A DNA stretch of 6,681 bases from an uncultured Bacilli bacterium (GTDB lineage: Bacteria > Bacillota_I > Bacilli_A > RF39 > UBA660), in contig CANQHT010000063.1 of assembly GCA_947623705.1 (NCBI GenBank), forward strand, positions 1 to 6,681. Reading direction: 5' to 3'. The notes beneath the pieces were generated by a model. The model searched no databases. It saw only the letters and a program-made list of their open reading frames with translations, and had not been told where the DNA came from. The position numbers and the translations under genes are program-made. This document shows, one piece after another, positions 1 to 6,650 of this stretch; the stretch's first letter is position 1, and each line of letters starts with the position of its first letter.

Positions 1-407
1 ACAACATAACTAACAAAATATAGTACTTCCTCTAAATCTCTTGGACTCATATCAAGAATTAAGCCCATTTTAGAAGGAACACCTTTAAAGAACCAAATGT
101 GAGAGCAAGGAGCAGCAAGTTCAATATGACCCATTCTTTCTCTTCTTACTTTAGATCTTGTAACTTCTACTCCACAACGATCACAAACAACATTTTTATA
201 TCTTAATCTTTTATATTTACCACAAGAACATTCATAATCCTTAGTTGGTCCGAAGATTTTTTCACAGAATAAACCATCTCTTTCAGGTTTTAATGTCCGA
301 TAGTTTATTGTTTCTGGTTTTTTAACTTCACCATAAGACCAACTACGAATCTTTTCAGGTGATGCGATACTAACTTTTATTCCTTTAAATTTACTAACAT
401 CTATCAT
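1..407 (-). CDS. rpoC: RNA polymerase beta' subunit, N-terminal part (runs off the window)
   Basis: This is the start of the beta' subunit of DNA-dependent RNA polymerase, the largest catalytic subunit of the core enzyme. Only the first 135 codons are present and the rest lies beyond position 1. The protein begins MIDVSKFKGIKVSIASPEKI and continues with the conserved stretch NYRTLKPERDGLFCEKIFGP. The N-terminal zinc-ribbon follows, with four Cys ligands at residues 60, 62, 75 and 78 (pattern CxCGKYK...CDRCGVEV), then RRERMGHIELAAP and SHIWFFKG. All are hallmarks of bacterial RpoC. The ATG overlaps the rpoB stop by one base (TAATG), and a GAGGTGGA Shine-Dalgarno sits inside the last rpoB codons. 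Co-transcription and translational coupling with rpoB are therefore expected. The catalytic Mg-binding motif lies outside the window. Identity is secure. Confidence 0.98.
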   Translation of the reverse strand, partial: MIDVSKFKGIKVSIASPEKIRSWSYGEVKKPETINYRTLKPERDGLFCEKIFGPTKDYECSCGKYKRLRYKNVVCDRCGVEVTRSKVRRERMGHIELAAPCSHIWFFKGVPSKMGLILDMSPRDLEEVLYFVSYV

Positions 408-3400
408 TATTCCACCTCAATATCTTCATCTAAGTCTTCTGGAAATTCTAAATCATCTAGAGGTACATCTTCTTCTTCCTCTTCTTCATTATCTTCATTA
501 TATTCATCCTCTTCAGGTGCTTCTTCAAATGGTGCTGGATTTTCATCATCCGTATTTGGAAGTTCTATTTCTTCGATTCTGAATGGTTCATCGCCATCTT
601 CCTCTTCTTCAATATCTTTAAAGTCAATAACATTATCATCATTATCAATTACTTGAACATCTAAACCTAAAGCTTGGAATTCTTTAACTAATACTCTAAA
701 TGATTCTGGTACACCGGCTTGATTTACAAGTTTACCTTTAACTAAGGCTTCATAAACTTTAACCCGACCCACAATATCATCGGCTTTAACAGTTAAGATT
801 TCTTGAAGAACATGCGCTGCACCATAAGCATATAGAGCCCAAACTTCCATTTCTCCGAATCTTTGACCACCAAATTGCGCTTTACCTCCTAAAGGTTGTT
901 GTGTAACTAGTGAGTAAGGTCCAGTTGCTCTAGCATGTAATTTATCATCAACCATATGGTGTAATTTAACCATATACATAACTCCAACAGAAATTCTTTG
1001 ATCAAATGGTTCACCAGTACGACCATTATATAGAACAGTCTTACCATCAGGATCCATTCCCGCTTCTTTCATTTCTTCTTGAATATCTTCCCAAGAAGCA
1101 CTATCAAATACTGGAGTTGCATAATGCACACCTAATTTTTTACCAGCCATACCTAAGTGTAATTCTAAGATTTGACCGATATTCATACGAGATGGAACAC
1201 CTAATGGGTTAAGCATAACATCAACTGGTCTTCCATCTGGTAAGTATGGCATATCTTCTTCAGGTAAAACTAGAGAAATTACACCTTTGTTACCATGACG
1301 ACCTGACATTTTATCCCCAATTTGAATTTTTCTTTTTTGAATAATATATACTCTAATTACTTTAGAAACTCCAGCAGCTAGTTCATCACTATTTTCTTTG
1401 GTATAAATCTTAACATCATGAACAACACCACCAGCACCGTGTTCAACTCTTAGAGATGTATCTCTTACTTCTCTTGTTTTTTCTCCAAATATTGCATGTA
1501 ATAATTTTTCTTCACTTGTAAGTTCTTGAACACCTTTTGGAGTAACTTTACCAACTAAGATATCGCCTTCTTTAACTTCGGTACCAATTTTAATAATACC
1601 ATCAGCATCTAAGTTTTTCCGAGCATCTTCCCCTACATTTGGAATATCACGAGTAATTTCTTCAGGACCTAATTTCGTATCCCGACATTCGATATCATAG
1701 TGATCAATATGTAGAGATGTATAAACATCATCTTTAACTAATCTTTCATTTAATATTACCGCATCTTCATAGTTATAACCATTATAAGTCATGAAAGCAA
1801 CTGTCATATTTTTACCTAAGGCAAGTTCGCCACCTTCAGTAGATGGGCCATCCGCAATAACTTGTCCTTTATGAACTTTATCACCTTTTTTAACTAAAGG
1901 ATGATGATTAATGGCACTGGATGCATTACTTCTTTCAAAGTTCGCTAAATGATAAGTATCTTCGCCTTGTTTTACTTTAACAACAATTTTTAAACTATCG
2001 GCATAAGTAACTACACCATCAGCTTTACAAACTACTGTTGAACCGGAATCACGAGCCGCTATCCATTCAACACCCGTACCAACAATTGGTGCTTCACTTG
2101 TTAAAAGTGGCACTGCTTGTCTTTGCATGTTTGAACCCATTAATGTACGATTGGCATCATCGAATTCCAAGAATGGAATACAACTTGTTGTAATAGATAC
2201 AACTTGACTAGGTGCAACATCAACATAATCAACTAGTTCACGTTTTACCATAACGTTATCGCCATTATGACGAACTAGAATTTCTTCATCTTTAATTTTA
2301 TTATTATCATCTAATTTAACTGTTGCTTGACTGATATATAAATCTTGTTCTTCATCTGCAGTTAAATAAGTAATTTCATCAATAACTTTACCATCTTCTA
2401 CTTTTCGATATGGGGTCATTATGAAACCATATTCATTTATCTTGGCATATCCTGCTAAAGAGGTAATTAACCCGATATTTTGACCTTCTGGAGACTCTAT
2501 CGGACAAATTCTCCCGTAGTGACTAGAGTTAACGTCACGTACTTCCATACCAGCACGTTCTCTTGAAAGTCCTCCTGGCCCTAAACTTGATAAACGTCTT
2601 TTATCAGTAAGTTCCGCAATTGGATTAATTTGGTCCATGAATTTAGATAATTGAGATGAACCAAAGAATTCTTTTAAAGCGGCCGTAACTGGTCTTATAT
2701 TAATTAATGTTTTTGGTGTAATATTTTCCACTTCTTGAGTAGTCATTCTTTCTCTGATTACTCTTTCCATTCTGGCAACACCAGTTCTAAATTGGTTTTG
2801 AATAAGTTCGCCAACTTGTCTTACTCTTCTGTTACCTAAGTTATCTATTTCATCAGTATTACCAATATTATCATGTAAATTTAAATAATATGATACTGCC
2901 CCATAAATATCAGGAATAGTAAGTCTCTTTTCATCAACACTGGTATCAACACCAATAATCTTAATCGTTTTCTTTTTATCTTCTTTATCATATACTAAAA
3001 CAGTTTGAATCTTATTATAATCATCAAGTTCCATATTAGTAATAGTTTCTTTTAAATTATAACCATTTTTGAAAATCTCTTTTAATTCAGCTAAAACTTT
3101 TTTATCAATTAAAGTACCTTTTTCAAAAACAACTTTACCATCTACTTTAATATTTTCCGCTAAAGTACAACCAAGTAATCTTTCACAAACATTTAATTTC
3201 TTATTAAATTTGTATCGACCTACTTTAGCTAAATCATAACGGAATCTATCAAAGAATCTCGTTATTAATTGGTTTTTAGCACTATCTAGAGTAGCAGGTT
3301 CTCCTGGTCTTAATTTTTCATAAATTTCAATTAAGGCTTCATCAGTATTTTTAGTACTATCTTTTTGAATAGTATTTTCTAAATATTCATTCTCACCAAA

Positions 3401-4030
3401 AACACTAATGATATCTTCATCACTAGATAAACCAATTGCTCTTAAGAATGTTGTAACTGGTACTTTTCTAGTTCTATCAATTCTAACATAAACTACATTT
3501 TTCGCATCAGTTTCAAATTCTAACCAAGTACCTTTATTAGGTATTACTTCACCGGAAATAATATGGCGTCCATTTTTATCAATTTCCTTTTTAAAATAAA
3601 TAGATGGACTACGAACAAGTTGGGAAACAATAACTCTTTCGGCACCATTAATAATAAATGTTCCGGCTTCGGTCATTAATGGCATATCCCCTAGGAATAT
3701 TTCTTGTTCTTTTACTTCCCCTGTTTCATGAATGAAAACTCTTGCTTCCACTTTTAATGGAGCCGCATAGTTTACCATTCTTTCTTTTGCTTCTTTTACA
3801 GAATATCTTGGAGTTTCAAAAGAATAATCTCCAAATTCTAAAGAAATATTACCTGTAAATGATTCCACAGGAAATAAATCATCAAAAACTTCTTTAATTC
3901 CTACTTCTAAGAAGTCTTGATAACTTTTCTTTTGAATTTCTAGTAAATCAGCAAGTTCTAGCGTATTTTTTGATTTTGCAAAGCTTCTTCTTTCGCGATA
4001 GTCACCAAATTTTAAGGTCTTATAAGCCAC
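407..4030 (-). CDS. rpoB: RNA polymerase beta subunit
   Basis: This is the catalytic beta subunit of core RNA polymerase. The predicted length is 1207 residues, close to the roughly 1190 of Bacillus. Visible conserved blocks, with approximate residues counted from the GTG start, are: the rifampicin region FFGSSQLSKFMDQINP...ELTDKRR and GPGGLSRERAG (about 457-495); GSNMQRQAVPLL (about 630); NGYNYEDA (about 748); the active-centre loop GDKMSGRHGNKGV (about 904); LNPLGVPSRMNIGQ (about 935); and QFGGQRFGEMEVWALYAYG (about 1049). I chose GTG at 4030 because AGGGGTGAT precedes it at good spacing and MAYKTLKFG fits family N termini. The ATG at 4048 would add six residues but has no Shine-Dalgarno. 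Two rifampicin-site residues differ from the sensitive consensus: Lys463 and Asp476 (E. coli Q513 and H526). The last 69 residues form a very acidic tail with 39 Asp/Glu and one basic residue. A strong promoter abuts the upstream stop codon, and rpoC overlaps the end. Confidence 0.98.
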   Translation of the reverse strand: MAYKTLKFGDYRERRSFAKSKNTLELADLLEIQKKSYQDFLEVGIKEVFDDLFPVESFTGNISLEFGDYSFETPRYSVKEAKERMVNYAAPLKVEARVFIHETGEVKEQEIFLGDMPLMTEAGTFIINGAERVIVSQLVRSPSIYFKKEIDKNGRHIISGEVIPNKGTWLEFETDAKNVVYVRIDRTRKVPVTTFLRAIGLSSDEDIISVFGENEYLENTIQKDSTKNTDEALIEIYEKLRPGEPATLDSAKNQLITRFFDRFRYDLAKVGRYKFNKKLNVCERLLGCTLAENIKVDGKVVFEKGTLIDKKVLAELKEIFKNGYNLKETITNMELDDYNKIQTVLVYDKEDKKKTIKIIGVDTSVDEKRLTIPDIYGAVSYYLNLHDNIGNTDEIDNLGNRRVRQVGELIQNQFRTGVARMERVIRERMTTQEVENITPKTLINIRPVTAALKEFFGSSQLSKFMDQINPIAELTDKRRLSSLGPGGLSRERAGMEVRDVNSSHYGRICPIESPEGQNIGLITSLAGYAKINEYGFIMTPYRKVEDGKVIDEITYLTADEEQDLYISQATVKLDDNNKIKDEEILVRHNGDNVMVKRELVDYVDVAPSQVVSITTSCIPFLEFDDANRTLMGSNMQRQAVPLLTSEAPIVGTGVEWIAARDSGSTVVCKADGVVTYADSLKIVVKVKQGEDTYHLANFERSNASSAINHHPLVKKGDKVHKGQVIADGPSTEGGELALGKNMTVAFMTYNGYNYEDAVILNERLVKDDVYTSLHIDHYDIECRDTKLGPEEITRDIPNVGEDARKNLDADGIIKIGTEVKEGDILVGKVTPKGVQELTSEEKLLHAIFGEKTREVRDTSLRVEHGAGGVVHDVKIYTKENSDELAAGVSKVIRVYIIQKRKIQIGDKMSGRHGNKGVISLVLPEEDMPYLPDGRPVDVMLNPLGVPSRMNIGQILELHLGMAGKKLGVHYATPVFDSASWEDIQEEMKEAGMDPDGKTVLYNGRTGEPFDQRISVGVMYMVKLHHMVDDKLHARATGPYSLVTQQPLGGKAQFGGQRFGEMEVWALYAYGAAHVLQEILTVKADDIVGRVKVYEALVKGKLVNQAGVPESFRVLVKEFQALGLDVQVIDNDDNVIDFKDIEEEEDGDEPFRIEEIELPNTDDENPAPFEEAPEEDEYNEDNEEEEEEDVPLDDLEFPEDLDEDIEVE
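411..418 (-). promoter_or_regulatory. Shine-Dalgarno of rpoC inside the rpoB end
   Basis: The minus-strand sequence GAGGTGGA spans the final Glu-Val-Glu codons of rpoB and lies four to five bases before the rpoC ATG. With the TAATG overlap it supports termination-reinitiation coupling of the two subunits. Confidence 0.85.
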
Positions 4031-4033
4031 GAT

Positions 4034-4042
4034 ATCACCCCT
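4034..4042 (-). promoter_or_regulatory. Shine-Dalgarno deciding the rpoB GTG start
   Basis: The minus-strand AGGGGTGAT is complementary to the 16S anti-Shine-Dalgarno region and is followed after three bases by GTG at 4030. It lies downstream of the in-frame ATG at 4048, which itself has only AT-rich sequence before it. This favours GTG as the real start. Confidence 0.75.
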
Positions 4043-4090
4043 ATACATAGATTAATTTTTCGAAAACAATAAATACGTAACCAATTTAAA

Positions 4091-4119
4091 ATTTTATCAG
4101 TTATTTACGTAAAAGTCAA
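4091..4119 (-). promoter_or_regulatory. sigma-A-type promoter of rpoBC
   Basis: The minus strand has -35 TTGACT (4119-4114), a 17-bp spacer, and -10 TAAAAT (4096-4091) preceded by TGA, an extended -10. The expected start of transcription is near 4084, giving a leader of about 54 bases to the GTG at 4030. The -35 begins directly after the TAG stop of the upstream methyltransferase, and no terminator intervenes. Read-through from that gene is therefore also likely. Confidence 0.8.
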
Positions 4120-4710
4120 CTAATTTTTTGCACAAAATACATAAAATCCTTTACTTTGATCAACTTTTACAATTGTACCTATTTTTTCGACTTCCTTTTG
4201 CACACTTTTTGCACCTTGATTTTTGGATATAACAAACCATAATTCCCCATCTTTATTTAATCTTGCTAAACCACCAGTTAAAAATTCCATTAAGGTGTCT
4301 TTTCCCGCTCTAATTGGTGGATTAGTAATAATTAAATCATATTTACCTTCGACATTCCCGTAGATATTACTTTCTTCTGCCGTTGCATCTACCCCATTTT
4401 CTTTAATATTCATCTTACATAAATGCACCGCTCTTTTATTTATATCATACATATCAACATGTTTATTTAAAACTTTACTTAAAGTAATCCCAATAAAACC
4501 ATAACCACACCCAATATCTAAAATACGATCATAATCTTTTTCTTTATTTGCAAAAAAAGTTTTAACTAAAAATAAACTAGCATAATCTATTTTATTTTTG
4601 GAAAAAACTCCATTATCACTCTTAAACATAAAATTATATGCATCAAAAGAAAAATTTATACTCCGGATCTCACTTTTTAAATTTTGATTATTAGTAAAAT
4701 AGTGTTCCAA
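4120..4710 (-). CDS. ybxB: class I SAM-dependent methyltransferase, YbxB/RsmC-like
   Basis: The protein is a predicted S-adenosylmethionine-dependent methyltransferase of the RsmC-like family, whose E. coli member modifies a guanine in 16S rRNA. From the start chosen here it has 196 residues, about the length of Bacillus YbxB. SAM-binding motif I is DIGCGYG (65-71), an acidic residue follows in YDIN (about 89), and the catalytic NPPIRAG motif is at 130-136. The opening MEHYFTNNQ and the stretch SDNGVFSK match the usual N terminus of this family. I chose TTG at 4710 because GGGGT lies seven bases before it and the protein then aligns with relatives. The in-frame ATG at 4794 falls within the terminator of the preceding gene and upstream of the likely promoter. 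The position just before rpoB is the conserved Bacillota arrangement. The substrate in this organism is inferred, not shown. Confidence 0.9.
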   Translation of the reverse strand: MEHYFTNNQNLKSEIRSINFSFDAYNFMFKSDNGVFSKNKIDYASLFLVKTFFANKEKDYDRILDIGCGYGFIGITLSKVLNKHVDMYDINKRAVHLCKMNIKENGVDATAEESNIYGNVEGKYDLIITNPPIRAGKDTLMEFLTGGLARLNKDGELWFVISKNQGAKSVQKEVEKIGTIVKVDQSKGFYVFCAKN

Positions 4711-4741
4711 TATTTTACCCCATTTCTTTTTCGATAAACTT

Positions 4742-4771
4742 AGTATAGCACACTTTAATATGTTAAGTAAA
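4742..4771 (-). promoter_or_regulatory. promoter of the ybxB-like methyltransferase
   Basis: The minus strand has -10 TATACT (4747-4742) preceded by TGC, an extended -10, and a weaker -35 TTTACT (4771-4766) across an 18-bp spacer. Transcription should start near 4735, about 25 bases before the TTG start at 4710. It lies just after the terminator of the preceding gene, as expected for a new transcription unit. Confidence 0.7.
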
Positions 4772-4779
4772 TAATTTTT

Positions 4780-4813
4780 AAAAAGGAATGTCAAATATTT
4801 TCTAACATTCCTT
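4780..4813 (-). terminator. rho-independent terminator after the 419-residue protein gene
   Basis: On the minus strand, AAGGAATGT (4813-4805) pairs perfectly with ACATTCCTT (4791-4783). The stem can extend inward by four more pairs (two G-U wobbles) to a five-base loop, and the T run 4784-4780 follows. It starts five bases after the TAA stop at 4818. It separates the exported-protein unit from the ybxB-rpoB-rpoC unit. Confidence 0.88.
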
Positions 4814-4817
4814 ATTG

Positions 4818-6077
4818 TTAATAAATATCTAAATTTTTAATGGTGAATGGATTTGTAAGAGAACCTTCTCCATTTAATTCAATGTCACTTGAAAGATAAA
4901 AGACAGGTCTAACAATTTCTCTATAAGTAATCCAATCAATTCCAAGTGTCCCATTTAAACTAATAGCTCTAGAATATATATTATTATTATTTGTTGTTTC
5001 ATTATAACCAAATCTTGTAATTAGCCATTCTGAGCCTAAACGATTACTTTGACTATTTAAAGGATAATCTACTTCATTATGCGATATATGTATCCAACTA
5101 TTTACTGCATTAACATTACTTCCAGGTTTTCCGGCATCTAAATCGTTTGTTTTATAGGCATATAAATAATCATACATATGCATTAGTCCTAAATATGCAT
5201 TTATTGACTTGTTCCATTTATATGTTTTCATTACCTTATTATCATTTTCTTTTATATAATGTATAACATCTAAAATTCCGGTTTCAACACTATATAAATT
5301 ATTACCATCATATGTAGGAATTGGATAATAATCTCCATATAACCAATCTTTTGCAACAATTATATTTTTTAAGTTTTGATTTAATGTACTATAAAAAGAA
5401 TTATCTTTATATGTTCCTTCTTCACTATCATTTAGTCTATGAAATAAATCACTATCAGGCCACTCAGTGTCGGATTCTAATACTGTATGCCATTGCATTG
5501 CTTCAGTTAAGGCCGTTTTCTTTATAACTTTTAATTCTCCATTTTCATTTATACCAATAATTCGATACATATCATCATTATCATCTGCTTCACATTCTTC
5601 AGTCTTACAACAATTATCTAAACATATATAATTTCTTATATCATCGGAATATATTCCTTGATAGCGGTACATATCTCCAACTATATTTTTACTTAAAGCA
5701 TTTATTGAATCTTTACTCCTTAAATACTCTAATGTCTCATTCTTATCAAAATATAGGGTACAATAAATTGTTTTGCTACTAGTTATGGTTACACTACTAC
5801 CCATACTACTTATAGCATTATCTACTACATTATCATTTTCATCGACACACTTACTTAAATCGTTATTTATGAAATATCCTTCAGGAAATAAACTATCTCC
5901 TTTATATTCAACATATTCATTATCTTCTTTTATAAACATCGCAAATTGTTTCTTTTCAACTGTTTTTTCTTCTTTATTTATTTCTTTATGCAAAAAAGAT
6001 TGGTATGTTAAATTTACCAATATTAATTCAATCACAAGTAAAAATGTTACCAATATTTTTTTACTATTTAATCTCAT
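4818..6077 (-). CDS. exported or membrane-anchored protein of unknown function
   Basis: The 419-residue protein has a basic start (MRLNSKK) followed by a hydrophobic segment at about 8-25, a signal peptide or N-terminal anchor. There is no lipobox Cys and no LPxTG-type tail, so the rest is predicted to lie outside the membrane, held by the uncleaved segment or released. Two parts can be seen. Residues 45-111 form a small module with FPEGYF and one Cys pair (77 and 106). Residues 117-419 hold a Cys cluster (152, 156, 157, 162), the strand-like YRIIGINENGELKVIKK (171-187), many Trp and Tyr, and a closing REIVRPVFYLSSDIELNG with LTNPFTI (387-413). From memory this resembles surface-type proteins common in uncultured gut Bacillota and, loosely, DUF6273-type C termini ending in VRPxxxL. 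No enzymatic motif is recognised. The ATG has AGAAGG eight bases upstream. The promoter contains a G8 tract, and a terminator follows the stop. A surface role is inference. Confidence 0.88.
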   Translation of the reverse strand: MRLNSKKILVTFLLVIELILVNLTYQSFLHKEINKEEKTVEKKQFAMFIKEDNEYVEYKGDSLFPEGYFINNDLSKCVDENDNVVDNAISSMGSSVTITSSKTIYCTLYFDKNETLEYLRSKDSINALSKNIVGDMYRYQGIYSDDIRNYICLDNCCKTEECEADDNDDMYRIIGINENGELKVIKKTALTEAMQWHTVLESDTEWPDSDLFHRLNDSEEGTYKDNSFYSTLNQNLKNIIVAKDWLYGDYYPIPTYDGNNLYSVETGILDVIHYIKENDNKVMKTYKWNKSINAYLGLMHMYDYLYAYKTNDLDAGKPGSNVNAVNSWIHISHNEVDYPLNSQSNRLGSEWLITRFGYNETTNNNNIYSRAISLNGTLGIDWITYREIVRPVFYLSSDIELNGEGSLTNPFTIKNLDIY

Positions 6078-6085
6078 AAGACATA

Positions 6086-6091
6086 CCTTCT
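6086..6091 (-). promoter_or_regulatory. Shine-Dalgarno of the 419-residue protein gene
   Basis: AGAAGG on the minus strand lies eight bases before the ATG at 6077. A nearer out-of-frame ATG (6084-6082) reads only seven codons to a TAG, so the ATG at 6077 is the sensible start. Confidence 0.7.
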
Positions 6092-6099
6092 ATCCTATG

Positions 6100-6114
6100 A
6101 TTTTATTATAAAAT
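6100..6114. repeat. AT-rich dyad overlapping the -10 element
   Basis: On the minus strand ATTTTAT and ATAAAAT form a perfect 7-bp inverted repeat around one central base, covering the TATAAT. It could be an operator, but AT-rich sequence produces such dyads easily. Confidence 0.3.
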
Positions 6115-6132
6115 ATTACCCCCCCCAGTCAA
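6105..6132 (-). promoter_or_regulatory. promoter with a poly-G spacer, likely length-variable
   Basis: The minus strand has -35 TTGACT (6132-6127, five of six consensus bases) and a perfect -10 TATAAT (6110-6105), separated by 16 bp. The first eight spacer bases are all G. Transcription should start near 6098, about 20 bases before the ATG at 6077. The -35 begins seven bases after the ogt stop codon. Adding or losing one G would move the spacer to 17 or 15 bp, which would be expected to raise or lower promoter strength. The promoter call rests on sequence; variation is inferred. Confidence 0.8.
6119..6126. repeat. homopolymer tract of eight C (eight G on the coding strand)
   Basis: There are eight consecutive C on the plus strand, located between the -35 and -10 of the exported-protein promoter. 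It is the longest G/C run in the window; elsewhere runs of G or C do not exceed about four. It is a candidate slipped-strand mispairing site. Confidence 0.95.
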
Positions 6133-6139
6133 CACTTTT

Positions 6140-6628
6140 TCAAAATTTTTTCTCTAATTCTAATAATTTAATTTTATTATTTAAGCCACCAGCATAACCA
6201 ACTAGAGAGCCATTTTTACCAACTACCCTATGACAAGGAATAATTATCGATATGGGATTATGCGATACGGCATTACCAATGGCTTGACTACTCATATATT
6301 CTTTATGTAATTTTTCTTTAACAATATTTCCTATATTACTATAAGTAGTTGTCTTACCATAAGGAATCGTTTTTAAAATGTCCCACACTAATAATTGAAA
6401 CTTAGTTCCCGTTAATTTTATTTTTAAATTATCTATAGAAGGATTTTGACCTACAAAATATTTATTTAACCATTCTTCAACTTCTTTAAATATTTCTAAA
6501 TCATTATTTAAAATTAATTCATCTTTTAGAAAATACTTTTGTCCTTCTATATATAAACCACATAAATGAGTACCATCACTTACTAATATAAGATTACCTA
6601 GTACAGATAAATAATTTTTATAATACAT
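6140..6628 (-). CDS. ogt: methylated-DNA--protein-cysteine methyltransferase (O6-alkylguanine repair)
   Basis: This cytoplasmic suicide repair protein transfers the methyl or alkyl group from O6-alkylguanine, and O4-alkylthymine in relatives, to its own cysteine. It has 162 residues, normal for the single-domain Ogt type. The acceptor is Cys132 in IIIPCHRVVGKNGSL, followed by GYAGGLNNK. The DNA-binding helix-turn-helix is PYGKTTTYSNIG (89-100) with SSQAIGNAVSHNP (113-125). Gln115 stands where many relatives have the Arg finger; Gln here is, as I recall, common in Firmicutes members, so activity is expected. The ATG at 6628 is preceded by AAGGA at eight bases and gives the family-typical MYYKNYLSVLGNL start. 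It has its own promoter upstream. No terminator is visible after the TGA stop, so transcripts may run into the exported-protein gene. There is no AraC-type Ada domain, so no methyl-sensing regulation is suggested. Confidence 0.96.
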   Translation of the reverse strand: MYYKNYLSVLGNLILVSDGTHLCGLYIEGQKYFLKDELILNNDLEIFKEVEEWLNKYFVGQNPSIDNLKIKLTGTKFQLLVWDILKTIPYGKTTTYSNIGNIVKEKLHKEYMSSQAIGNAVSHNPISIIIPCHRVVGKNGSLVGYAGGLNNKIKLLELEKKF

Positions 6629-6650
6629 TTTCTTCTTCCTTTATAGTTTT

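Noticed and set aside
1006..1212. Plus-strand 68-codon open frame
   Set aside because: It lies fully inside conserved rpoB codons on the opposite strand and has no family features.
4074..4112. Two TTACGTA-like words around the rpoB -10 element as a possible operator or attenuator hairpin
   Set aside because: The flanks do not pair as an extended stem and no T run follows; the shared core is only seven bases.
5321..5527. Plus-strand 68-codon open frame
   Set aside because: It is antisense to the exported-protein gene, with no ribosome-binding site or recognisable sequence.
5990..6077. Type IV pilin-like N terminus (a Glu within a hydrophobic stretch, LLVIELIL)
   Set aside because: There is no Gly before the hydrophobic stretch and the Glu is not at the +5 position of a prepilin cleavage site. 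A plain signal or anchor segment explains it.
5773..6111. Plus-strand 112-codon open frame, hydrophobic in places
   Set aside because: It lies antisense to the N-terminal part of the exported-protein gene and across its promoter, and has no convincing Shine-Dalgarno. Its composition is that expected from the complement of AT-rich coding sequence.
6119..6142. Reading TGA as Trp, which would extend ogt through the G tract to a TAA (ending in Gly-Gly)
   Set aside because: The Trp codons checked in rpoB, rpoC and the 419-residue gene are all TGG, and no in-frame TGA occurs in the conserved genes, so TGA is a stop and the tract is not coding.
6190..6300. Gln115 in Ogt in place of the usual Arg finger as a sign of an inactive alkyltransferase-like protein
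   Set aside because: The acceptor Cys in PCHRV is intact, and as recalled many Firmicutes family members have SxQAxGxAxxHNP, so it is a normal variant.
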